DNA of 64,000 bases, from assembly GCF_963455295.1 (NCBI RefSeq), contig NZ_OY734020.1, positions 124,001 to 188,000 of the forward strand, read 5' to 3'. The stretch is from Candidatus Thiodiazotropha sp. CDECU1 (GTDB taxonomy: Bacteria > Pseudomonadota > Gammaproteobacteria > Chromatiales > Chromatiaceae). How positions within the stretch are numbered: the stretch's first letter is position 1; each line of letters opens with the position of its first letter. The translations under genes were made by a program, and so were the position numbers. The notes below the pieces were generated by a model. The model was not told the origin of the DNA and ran no database searches. It was given only the letters and a program-made list of their open reading frames with translations. Positions 1-7,110 of this stretch are shown here, piece after piece.

Positions 1-182
1 GCATCAGTAAGGTTCAGGTGCGAAAAATAGTGGCCAGTGATGAGGAACCCCCTCAGGTCGAGGAAGAAGAGATAGCAGTTGAAATAGATAACCTGGACAA
101 GCCAGCGGAGGGGGTTGAAGAGCAATCCTTGAGTGAACAACAGAAGATGGCCAAGACCCAATCAGAGGAGGTTGAGAAATGA
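1..182 (+). CDS. C-terminal end of a probable CNNM/CorC-family protein (5' truncated)
   Basis: An open frame enters from the left edge and ends at the TGA at 180-182, giving 59 visible residues. The first residues (SKVQVRKIV) resemble the end of the CorC_HlyC domain of the next gene (SVLKVRIERQ). An acidic, Gln/Glu-rich tail follows. The stop overlaps the next start as ATGA, so the two genes are translationally coupled. CNNM-type genes often occur as tandem pairs in gammaproteobacteria, so this is probably the first member of such a pair. The family call rests on a short match and on context. Confidence 0.5.
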   Translation, partial: ISKVQVRKIVASDEEPPQVEEEEIAVEIDNLDKPAEGVEEQSLSEQQKMAKTQSEEVEK

Positions 183-1441
183 GTTGGGGCGTTGAACTGG
201 TAATGATCCTTCTGTTTCTGTTGCTGAAGGGTTTTTTCTCCGGATCAGAGATCGCGATGGTGAACTCTGACAAGCTTAAATTGCGGCATCAGGGGAAACT
301 TGGCAATCGTGGTGCTAATTTGGTCCTTAAGCTGTTCAAGACACCGGATGTAATCCTTGGTACGACACTGGTCGGCACCAATATAGCCACTGTCACAATC
401 TCAACCCTGGGTGCCCTGGTCTGTATCGATCTGTTTGGTAAAACCGGTGATCTGATCTCGGTGATCATATTGACCCCGGTGCTGTTGATACTTGGCGAAG
501 TCGTGCCAAAGAGTGTATTCCAACAGGAAGCGGACAGCCTGGTCAGCCGCTTGATCTATATTCTGCGTTTCTTCTCCTATGTCTTCTACCCGGTCATCTT
601 TATCTTCAGTCGCGTGGCCAGGTTGGCGACCCGGATAGTCGGTGGTGGCACGGTGCCGCAGAACATGTTTATCACCCGTGAGGAGTTGCGGGTGTTGCTG
701 GATGTATCCGATTCGACCTCAGATCCGCAAACCATCGATCGCAAGCGGATCCGAAGAATCATTCGTTTTGCCGACACTACAGTGGGCGAAGCGATGATCC
801 CACTACCGGATGTGGTGGGATTCAACGAGGTGCGTAACATGAAGGAGGCGGTGCGACTGGTCATGAAACATGGCTACAATCGCCTGCCTGTCTATCGAGG
901 CAATATCACCAATGTCAAAGGTATCCTGACCCTTGATACCTGGGCCCTGATGTCCCCCGACCTGGAGGATAAGCCGATAGTTGACTACATCAGCCCGGTT
1001 CTCTATCTGTCGCCGAGGCAGACCATCGATCGTGCGCTGCCGATGCTGCAGGCAAGAAAGGATCATATGGCGGTAGTGGTGGATGAGTTCGGTTCCGCAA
1101 TCGGTATTCTCACCATGGAGGATGTCTTTGAAGAGGTGGTGGGTGAAATCGACGTGGGTTATGACTTTGACGAATACCACCCGAAACGTCGGATCTACAT
1201 AGAACATGAGAGTGAAAAAAGCCATCTGGTGAGCGGCAGAATGCCGATTTCTGAGATCAATGATATCCTGCATGTGGAATTTCCGGTGGAGGAGGCCTTG
1301 ACAGTGGGAGGCCTGATCGTCAGTCGTCTGCGTCACATACCGTCAGAGGGCGATGCAATCGAGGAACAGGGTCACCGCCTGACCGTGATCGAGTCAGATG
1401 AGCGTTCCGTGCTGAAAGTGAGAATAGAACGACAGACCTGA
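179..1441 (+). CDS. CNNM/HlyC/CorC-family transmembrane protein with CBS pair
   Basis: This 420-residue protein has the usual order of the family. A DUF21/CNNM membrane domain occupies about residues 1-140 (hydrophobic segments near 5-25, 60-85, 92-112 and 125-145). A CBS pair spans roughly 190-320 (VGEAMIPLPDVV and VVVDEFGSAIGILTMEDVFEEVVGEI). A C-terminal CorC_HlyC domain lies at about 335-418. Family members are implicated in Mg2+/Co2+ efflux or Mg2+ homeostasis at the inner membrane; the older hemolysin label is historical. The ATG overlaps the stop of the upstream gene by 4 bases, indicating an operon. The substrate cannot be read from the sequence. Confidence 0.9.
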   Translation: MSWGVELVMILLFLLLKGFFSGSEIAMVNSDKLKLRHQGKLGNRGANLVLKLFKTPDVILGTTLVGTNIATVTISTLGALVCIDLFGKTGDLISVIILTPVLLILGEVVPKSVFQQEADSLVSRLIYILRFFSYVFYPVIFIFSRVARLATRIVGGGTVPQNMFITREELRVLLDVSDSTSDPQTIDRKRIRRIIRFADTTVGEAMIPLPDVVGFNEVRNMKEAVRLVMKHGYNRLPVYRGNITNVKGILTLDTWALMSPDLEDKPIVDYISPVLYLSPRQTIDRALPMLQARKDHMAVVVDEFGSAIGILTMEDVFEEVVGEIDVGYDFDEYHPKRRIYIEHESEKSHLVSGRMPISEINDILHVEFPVEEALTVGGLIVSRLRHIPSEGDAIEEQGHRLTVIESDERSVLKVRIERQT

Positions 1442-1485
1442 GGTAATCGATACTTTGAATGATGAAATGGTAGAGGAGAGTGGTC

Positions 1486-1974
1486 ATGCCCGACAAAACT
1501 GGCAAACAACCGATCCTGGTACCTGTCGACTTTTCTGCAGCATCTGAGGCGGCACTACTGAAGGCATTTGAACTGGCGGAATGTCTCAAGGTAAGGGTGG
1601 TGGTAGTGCATGTGGTGCATGATCCAGGGGATATGCCTGGATACTATTCGGACATGATTAAAAAGAAAAAACTCTCCAGAATGCAGGATGCCGCACGCAT
1701 CATGTTGGAGGAGTTCATCCAGGAATTCCGCAAAAAAAAACCCACCAAAATGCGCCTGAAAAAGGCTGAGCGGATGCTTGTTATCGGCTTGCCCGTGACG
1801 CGGATTCTACAGGTCGCGAAAAGAATCGATGCTTCATTTGTGGTGATGGGGAGCAAAGGGGAGAGGGGACTAAAGCATCTGATGTTGGGATCCGTGGCCG
1901 AGCGCGTGGTTCAGCTTTGCCCTCTACCGGTAATGGTGGTGAAGGTAGCGCCACCACAAGCAGAGGCATCATGA
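1486..1974 (+). CDS. Universal stress protein (UspA family)
   Basis: A 162-residue single-domain Usp. It starts with the typical beta strand (ILVPVDFSAAS) and ends with GSKGERGLKHLMLGS, which fits the ATP-binding pattern G-x2-G-x9-G-S of nucleotide-binding Usp proteins. The middle is unusually lysine-rich (KKKK near 56 and KKKPTK near 88). The ATG at 1486 is chosen because GAGGAG lies about 8 bases upstream; a GTG at 1480 is less well placed. It sits between a CNNM transporter gene and a Na/Pi cotransporter gene and ends one base before the latter, so the three are probably co-transcribed. The role is stress or ATP-linked regulation; no partner can be named. Confidence 0.9.
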   Translation: MPDKTGKQPILVPVDFSAASEAALLKAFELAECLKVRVVVVHVVHDPGDMPGYYSDMIKKKKLSRMQDAARIMLEEFIQEFRKKKPTKMRLKKAERMLVIGLPVTRILQVAKRIDASFVVMGSKGERGLKHLMLGSVAERVVQLCPLPVMVVKVAPPQAEAS

Positions 1975-1975
1975 C

Positions 1976-3775
1976 ATGAATCTCTTTAATCCCGTGCAAA
2001 AAACACCAACCAACCTCAGCCTTCCAACCTTCATTCTCATCGGCCTGTCAGGCCTGTTTTTCGCCCTGCCCGTGTTCGCGGATGGCGCTGCCGATGTGGG
2101 CATCGAATGGGGTGTGATGGGGATGAAGTTGTTTGGCGGACTCGCCCTGTTTCTGTTCGGTATGGAACAGATGGCGGATGCCTTGAAGGCGGTGGCAGGC
2201 GCACGTATGAAGGGTATCCTCGCCAAATTGACCACCAATCGTTTTATGGGAGCGGTCACAGGGGCCTTCGTTACAGCGGTTATTCAATCCTCCTCGGTCA
2301 CCACTGTATTGGTGGTCGGTTTTATCACCGCCGGGTTGATGTCACTGTCGCAATCGATCGGCGTCATCATGGGGGCGAATATCGGCACCACCATCACTGC
2401 CCAGATCGTTGCCTTCAAAGTGACCAAAGCGGCACTGTTGATGATCGGTGTCGGCTTTACCATGTTGTTTGCATCCAAGCAGGAACGCTTCAAACACTAC
2501 GGTGCCATGTTGATGGGATTGGGCCTGGTCTTCTTCGGCATGAGCATCATGAGTGATGGCATGAAGCCGCTGCGCACATACCAGCCGTTTCTCGATTTGA
2601 TGATCAGTATGGAGAGCCCGCTGGTAGGCATACTGGTGGCTGCCGGATTCACAGGTTTGATTCAATCCTCATCGGCGACCACCGCTATCGTGATTGTGAT
2701 GGCAAGCCAGGGATTCATCACCCTGCCAGCCGGGATTGCGTTGGCGTTCGGCGCCAATATCGGTACCTGTGTCACGGCCATGCTGGCATCGATCGGCAAA
2801 CCGAGGGAGGCGGTAAGAGCGGCGGTGGTGCATGTCATATTCAATGTGTCAGGGGTGGTATTGTGGATCATGTTCATTCCCCAACTGGCCGAGGTGGTGG
2901 CCATGATTTCGCCCAGCCATCCGGAACTCTCGGGTATTGATCGTCTTGGCGCTGAAACGCCGCGTCAGATCGCCAATGCCCATACCATTTTCAATATTGC
3001 CAACACCTTAATCTTTATTTGGTTTACCGCTCAGTTGGCCCGCTTGGTGGAGTGGATGATTCCCGATCGCCTGCTGGAGGAAGAGGGCTTGGCGGTGAGT
3101 GCAAAATATCTGGATGACGAACTTCTATCCACTCCGTCCCTGGCACTGGATCGGGTGCGACTGGAGGTGTTGCACATGGGCGAGCGGGTGATGGAGATGT
3201 TGGATAAGATCATGCCGGCCATTCTCAGTGGTGATCACAAATCCCTGGATGACGTGGCACTGCTCGATGATGAAGTGGATATCCTGTATGAGCAGATCGT
3301 CGACTATCTTGGCAAGATCAGCAAACAATCGATGACGGATCAACAGACCGAGGATTTCCTCTCCTTGATGGAGGCGGTGGGTGACCTGGAAAATATTGGT
3401 GACACCATCGAAACCAATATGGTCGCACTAGGCCACGAACGCATCAATCACGGTTTTTCCATCAGTGAACCCACCAAGGATGTGCTTACAGGTTTCCATA
3501 AGGTGGTGAAAAAGGCGGTGGATGGTGCTGTTCAGTCGGTTTCCCAGGTTAATGCCAAGGTGGCGCAAAGTGTTATTGATATGAAAAACGAGATCAATAA
3601 GATGGCGGAATCCGCTGCTCTGCATCAAGCCTCGAGACTGGTTGCAGAAGAACCCAATCGTATCGCCGCCTACACTACTGAAGTGGATATTATTGAGAAA
3701 CAAAAGCGGATCTATTACTTTGCCAAACGAATGGCGAAATCTGTTGTGCCGCCGGAAGAGGTCGTCGAGGAGTAA
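1976..3775 (+). CDS. Na+/phosphate cotransporter family protein with PhoU-like C-terminal domain
   Basis: A 599-residue inner-membrane protein of the NptA/PNaS (SLC34-like, YjbB) family. It contains the two inverted Na/Pi repeat signatures with the hallmark QSSS: one near residue 103 (VIQSSSVTTVLVVG) and one near 227 (LIQSSSATTAIVIV). A cytoplasmic helical region from about 375 to 580 resembles PhoU. Known homologues move Pi with Na+, and E. coli YjbB exports Pi. The PhoU-like tail suggests control by phosphate status. It follows uspA after one base. With pst-phoU at 49.7-56.1 kb and PPK2 at 40 kb it makes phosphate a theme of this region. Confidence 0.9.
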   Translation: MNLFNPVQKTPTNLSLPTFILIGLSGLFFALPVFADGAADVGIEWGVMGMKLFGGLALFLFGMEQMADALKAVAGARMKGILAKLTTNRFMGAVTGAFVTAVIQSSSVTTVLVVGFITAGLMSLSQSIGVIMGANIGTTITAQIVAFKVTKAALLMIGVGFTMLFASKQERFKHYGAMLMGLGLVFFGMSIMSDGMKPLRTYQPFLDLMISMESPLVGILVAAGFTGLIQSSSATTAIVIVMASQGFITLPAGIALAFGANIGTCVTAMLASIGKPREAVRAAVVHVIFNVSGVVLWIMFIPQLAEVVAMISPSHPELSGIDRLGAETPRQIANAHTIFNIANTLIFIWFTAQLARLVEWMIPDRLLEEEGLAVSAKYLDDELLSTPSLALDRVRLEVLHMGERVMEMLDKIMPAILSGDHKSLDDVALLDDEVDILYEQIVDYLGKISKQSMTDQQTEDFLSLMEAVGDLENIGDTIETNMVALGHERINHGFSISEPTKDVLTGFHKVVKKAVDGAVQSVSQVNAKVAQSVIDMKNEINKMAESAALHQASRLVAEEPNRIAAYTTEVDIIEKQKRIYYFAKRMAKSVVPPEEVVEE

Positions 3776-3824
3776 GCTTTCACAAGGAATATCCGCCACT
3801 CCTCCAGGTGTCGAAGAACGAAGT

Positions 3825-4073
3825 ATGAAGATTGAAAAAATAATTCGGCAGCTGCATCACTATCTCAAGAAAGGGAAAAAAGGTACCGGTAATGATCGCG
3901 ATCAGCTAAAGCAACTTATAAAACGACTCGAGAAGAGGAAGGATCATCTACGCCATCGGTTAAAAAAAGAGCAGAGTGCTTGCAAGCAAAAGCGCATGAA
4001 AGTGGAGCTGAAGTTCGTAGAGGCGAAACTGTTAAAAGGGAAAAAGCGTCTAGCACATTTCAGTAAAACCTAG
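3825..4073 (+). CDS. Small lysine-rich coiled-coil hypothetical protein
   Basis: An 82-residue protein beginning MKIEKIIRQLHHYLKK. It is very basic (Lys/Arg/His more than one third) and predicted to be a continuous helix with heptad-like spacing; there is no signal peptide. The ATG at 3825 was chosen because upstream codons in this frame overlap the preceding transporter gene and have no matching character. The stop codon TAG is the first base triplet of TAGGGCCTGT, the same ten bases that begin the palindromic repeats at 35306 and 37924, so its 3' end may have been shaped by repeat insertion or be chance. No family recognised. Confidence 0.55.
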   Translation: MKIEKIIRQLHHYLKKGKKGTGNDRDQLKQLIKRLEKRKDHLRHRLKKEQSACKQKRMKVELKFVEAKLLKGKKRLAHFSKT

Positions 4074-4095
4074 GGCCTGTGACATTATACAATCA

Positions 4096-4392
4096 GTGAG
4101 TAAAACAGATCGTAAACCGGACACCCGAACGGCGATGCGCCAGCTGATCGATCGTGTGCGCAGGGATATCCCTTTCGATCTTCCTGAAGAGGTGCTGTGT
4201 GGTGATACCTGCCAGGGCTGTTCAGGCAAAGTACTGATCTATCTGGAAACCGAACTGGATGAGTGGGAGGGTAAGCTGGCCAATGGCGCCATTCCCAACT
4301 TCAGTGATCTCTGCCGTCTGGCTGAGAAGAGCAAAAAGATTGCTCGAGTGTTGCATCAGAACGGACTGTTAAAGAAACCCCCGGTCTCATAA
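4096..4392 (+). CDS. Small Cys-cluster protein, function unknown
   Basis: A 98-residue cytoplasmic protein with a GTG start. The central segment VLCGDTCQGCSGKVL holds C-x3-C-x2-C, which could bind a metal or Fe-S cluster; the rest is helical and charged. No membrane segment or signal peptide is visible. The preceding gene ends 22 bases upstream, so the two small genes may share a transcript with the phosphate transporter. I do not recognise the family; metal binding is inference from the cysteine spacing only. Confidence 0.6.
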   Translation: MSKTDRKPDTRTAMRQLIDRVRRDIPFDLPEEVLCGDTCQGCSGKVLIYLETELDEWEGKLANGAIPNFSDLCRLAEKSKKIARVLHQNGLLKKPPVS

Positions 4393-4458
4393 CTCCTTTT
4401 ATATACCCACACTATTAATCCACCCTATCAGTAACTATCTGAAGAGTTTTTAGGGAAG

Positions 4459-4560
4459 GTCTGATTAATCCGTCATTCCGGCGCATGCCGGAATCTATGT
4501 GCTTGATTTTCCTGGATCCCGGCATGCGCCGGGATGACGAAAAGAGAGTTAATCAGAGGT
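4459..4560. repeat. Long imperfect palindrome (REP-like intergenic repeat)
   Basis: The gap 4393-4703 holds no gene. Its main content is this inverted repeat: outer arms GGTCTGATTAA and the complementary TTAATCAGAGG, and inner arms CGTCATTCCGGCGCATGCCG and the complementary CGGCATGCGCCGGGATGACG, around a short AT-rich centre. The inner core resembles the CATTCCGGC...GCCGGAATG palindromes scattered through many proteobacterial genomes. It may act as a transcript-end hairpin or be a non-autonomous mobile element. The remainder of the gap is AT-rich leader for the next gene. Confidence 0.8.
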
Positions 4561-4703
4561 TCCTTTGTTTTTAGTTTTTAGTGGATGAGTTCGCTTTGCT
4601 CAAAACTCAAAACTTAATCCTTTGAATGGTTTCTGCTTCATTCAGCTTTCATTCAGGCTTGGCGCCATATGCTTACTCATAAGTTCATACACTTTGGAGA
4701 ACT

Positions 4704-5000
4704 ATGATGAAAGCTAAAGCACTTCTTTTGGCAAGCGCACTCTCAGCCTCGCTGGTCACAGCTGCGCCGGCCCAAGCCCATGATTACTATGACTACCCCT
4801 ATGGATTGCTGGGCGGGTTGTTCCTTGGTCTCTCCTGGAACCACTATCATGGCCACGGTCATTCCCATCGCCATGGTGATCGCCACTATCGTCACCGGGA
4901 GTACCGGCATAGTGAGAGTCGCGGCCGTGCCTACCGGGGTGATCGCAGGCGCGATGGTCACCGGGATAAACACCGCCATCGTCGGGACCGTCGGGATTGA
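4704..5000 (+). CDS. Secreted histidine/arginine-rich small protein
   Basis: A 98-residue protein with a clear Sec signal peptide (MMKAKALLLASALSASLVTA, cleavage after AQA near residue 26). The mature part begins with a Tyr/Gly-rich stretch containing GLLGGLFLGLSW and then becomes almost entirely His, Arg, Gly, Asp and Tyr (for example HYHGHGHSHRHGDRHYRHRE). Such His-rich tails commonly bind divalent metals in the periplasm; that is inference here. The ATG follows TTTGGAGA with good spacing. It overlaps no other gene and lies 14 bases before an anchored exported protein, suggesting joint expression. Confidence 0.75.
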   Translation: MMKAKALLLASALSASLVTAAPAQAHDYYDYPYGLLGGLFLGLSWNHYHGHGHSHRHGDRHYRHREYRHSESRGRAYRGDRRRDGHRDKHRHRRDRRD

Positions 5001-5014
5001 GTTGGAGAGCAGCT

Positions 5015-5755
5015 ATGGGTAGTTACGACAAAACCAGGTGGTATCCTTTACTTGCATTGCTGATGCTTGTGATCGGGGGGCAGGCATTTGCAACTGAGGG
5101 TGGTGTCAGACTCTCGCAATCCGTGGAGGGAGTAGTCAGCACCGGCGCCGAGAAAGGCGAGATGGAGCTTGATCAGGCCGATGTGGATGAACTTCAGGAG
5201 TTGGTCGTCTCGGGCAGTCGGATAGAGGCGACCGCTCAGCGCAGCTCCGCGGCCCATCCTGCGGGAGATCACCTGAGTATCTTTGATGCCCATTCCGTGA
5301 TCAGCAGGGATGATGACGATGATGGTTATTATCATCGTTTGAAGGTGGTTTTCGATGCGGATACATCGGGGGAAGAGGTATGGGTCTATGCCCGGCTCTA
5401 CCTCAGTTTGGAGGGAGGACCGTGGAACCACTATTTCACTACCGATGTGTTTCCCGTTTCGGGATATGTCAGTGATGATGAGTATGAGGTGGTAACCCGG
5501 TTGCTGGATGGCTATCCAAGCGGTTACTACGATGTCCTGATCGAGCTCTATGATGCGGATTATGATCTTCTCGAGGTCAATTACGGACCCTATGAGGATG
5601 GTGATCTGGCAGTGTTGCCATTGGAGGACTATTACCGGGATGACTATGGTGGCGGTGGCGCCACTGGTATGTTCATGCTGATGCTGGGATTGTTGGCTGT
5701 GGCTAGACGTTATGCGAAGATGTTTTATGAACGCTGTTTCAGCACCCGAGTATAG
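5015..5755 (+). CDS. Choice-of-anchor H family protein with GlyGly-CTERM-like tail
   Basis: A 246-residue exported protein: signal peptide 1-27 (cleavage after AFA), a variable linker to about 95, then a conserved domain (about 96-205) with FDADTSGEEVWVYARLYL, FTTDVFPVSG, SDDEYEVVTRLLDGYPSGYYDVLIELYD and LPLEDYY. This layout matches the choice-of-anchor H family as I remember it. The end has GGGGATG (212-218), a hydrophobic helix and ARRY, the pattern of a GlyGly-CTERM sorting tail processed by rhombosortase. The start is set by GGAGAG 6 bases before ATG 5015. Function of the domain is unknown; it is expected at the cell surface. Confidence 0.8.
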   Translation: MGSYDKTRWYPLLALLMLVIGGQAFATEGGVRLSQSVEGVVSTGAEKGEMELDQADVDELQELVVSGSRIEATAQRSSAAHPAGDHLSIFDAHSVISRDDDDDGYYHRLKVVFDADTSGEEVWVYARLYLSLEGGPWNHYFTTDVFPVSGYVSDDEYEVVTRLLDGYPSGYYDVLIELYDADYDLLEVNYGPYEDGDLAVLPLEDYYRDDYGGGGATGMFMLMLGLLAVARRYAKMFYERCFSTRV

Positions 5756-5790
5756 TGGGTAATCATAAAAATACATTTTAGGGGTTGCCG

Positions 5791-6657
5791 ATGACTCACA
5801 GATATCTACTGTTTCTGATGCTCTCTCTCCCAATCTTGCTGTTGCAGGGGTGTTCCTCCCTGGAGCAGGTGGATCGGGTTATGGAGGGGCGCAAACCTAC
5901 GGCGCAGGTTGAGGGTGTCAGGCTGAGCGGTCTCGATTTGGAGGGACTCGATCTGGTATTCGATGTGAATATAGATAATCCCAATCCCTTCGCCATCGAT
6001 TTGACCGGTTTCGATTACGATCTGCAGCTTTTTGACCGTTCATTTCTCAAGGGGCAACAATCCCAGGGGTTGAGCCTGGCCGCCAAAAGCGACAGCAAGG
6101 TCCAGGTCCCTCTGCGACTCGGATTCAGCCAGCTGTTGAGCACCTATCAGGAGTTGAAACGCGCCCATCAGGCAAGCTATCGACTCGATCTGGGACTGGG
6201 TTTTCAAATGCCGGTGATTGGCTCGCTGCGCCTACCCATCAATGTCGAAGGCGATTTTCCGGTGCCGAAAATACCGCAGCTCAGGATCAAGTCGTTGGCG
6301 ATCAAGCAGCTCTCCCTGGAGAAGGCCGATCTGTTGTTGCAGTTGCAGGTGGACAATCCCAACAATTTCTCTCTATTGCTGGAGCAGTTGAATTACCACC
6401 TCAAGTTGAACGGGTTGGCAATCGCCGAGGGTCTGATCGAAAAACCGGTGGATATCATGCAGGGTGGCAGCGCGGTGCTGAGCGTTCCTCTCTCCATCGA
6501 TCTGCTGCAGGCGGGTATCGGTCTCTATTCAGCCCTGCTGGGCCGCACCGGCATCAGCTATGACTTGAATGGCACGCTGGATGCGTCCACCCAGAATGCG
6601 TTATTGAAACATTTTCAAATTCCTGTGGATAAACAAGGCAATATCAATTTGCAATAG
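5791..6657 (+). CDS. LEA14/WHy-domain lipoprotein (LEA type 2 family)
   Basis: A 288-residue lipoprotein. The signal peptide ends in the lipobox LLQGC with the acylated Cys near residue 21. Two LEA_2/WHy-like beta-sandwich repeats follow: one with VRLSGLDLEGLDLVFDVNIDNPNPFAIDL and a second with IKSLAIKQLSLEKADLLLQLQVDNPNNFSLLL. The NPNPF/NPNNF signature is typical of these domains. AGGGG precedes ATG 5791 by 7 bases; the TTG at 5785 is less likely. LEA14-type proteins are linked to desiccation or stress in other organisms; the bacterial lipoproteins have no firm function. Confidence 0.85.
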   Translation: MTHRYLLFLMLSLPILLLQGCSSLEQVDRVMEGRKPTAQVEGVRLSGLDLEGLDLVFDVNIDNPNPFAIDLTGFDYDLQLFDRSFLKGQQSQGLSLAAKSDSKVQVPLRLGFSQLLSTYQELKRAHQASYRLDLGLGFQMPVIGSLRLPINVEGDFPVPKIPQLRIKSLAIKQLSLEKADLLLQLQVDNPNNFSLLLEQLNYHLKLNGLAIAEGLIEKPVDIMQGGSAVLSVPLSIDLLQAGIGLYSALLGRTGISYDLNGTLDASTQNALLKHFQIPVDKQGNINLQ

Positions 6658-6685
6658 TATCCTGCCAGGGGGCAGCCTGAGAATC

Positions 6686-6702
6686 AGTGTTAACAGGCCC
6701 TA
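6686..6702. repeat. Solo terminus of the 35306/37924 palindromic element family
   Basis: The 17 bases AGTGTTAACAGGCCCTA are identical to the right end of the complete elements at 35574 and 38246. No matching left end or internal hairpin is nearby, so this is a remnant or a truncated copy. It lies in the 114-base gap between the LEA-type lipoprotein gene and the next small gene. Confidence 0.6.
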
Positions 6703-6771
6703 GGCGAGCTAAAATTAAGACAGGAACAGACGTAGACCTTCAATCCAAATTCCTGCGGGAAGGAGGTAGTC

Positions 6772-7092
6772 ATGAAAACCTTTATGCTGATGACCGGAAG
6801 CGGTCCGTTGATGATTCTCACATCCCACGCCTCCATGGAGGATCCTCTGATATTGGAAAAGCTGGCGAGCAAGGGCATTGAAAAATTCCTTGCCTACGAG
6901 GTGCCCTATGAGTTGGCCAAGGAGCGCTACGGCGGGCATTTCAGTGTCGTAGCCAACGACCTGCACGAGAGCGACGATCTGCGGGTGCTCGACTATAACG
7001 GTGAACGCGCCTTCAAGCTCTTCTCATTCGCCGAACTCGGTCCACAGATTGTGCATGAAGCCAGTGGTGCTTCCGTAGCTGAGGTGGCTTGA
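6772..7092 (+). CDS. Conserved small cytoplasmic protein, function unknown
   Basis: A 106-residue soluble protein starting MKTFMLMTGSGPLMILTSH. It has a very strong ribosome binding site (GGAAGGAGG) 8-9 bases before the ATG, so it is probably highly translated. Internal features include ELAKERYGGHFSVVANDLHESDDLRVLDYNG; there are no cysteines, signal peptide or membrane segment. I have the impression of similar proteins in other sulfur-oxidising proteobacteria but cannot name a domain. It is convergent with the C13 peptidase gene, 18 bases from its end. Confidence 0.7.
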   Translation: MKTFMLMTGSGPLMILTSHASMEDPLILEKLASKGIEKFLAYEVPYELAKERYGGHFSVVANDLHESDDLRVLDYNGERAFKLFSFAELGPQIVHEASGASVAEVA

Positions 7093-7110
7093 TCGAGCAC
7101 ATGCTTAGTG

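Noticed and set aside
6687-6881. 64-codon frame overlapping the start of the 6772 gene
   Set aside because: It begins within a repeat remnant, lacks a ribosome site and overlaps the well-supported downstream gene.
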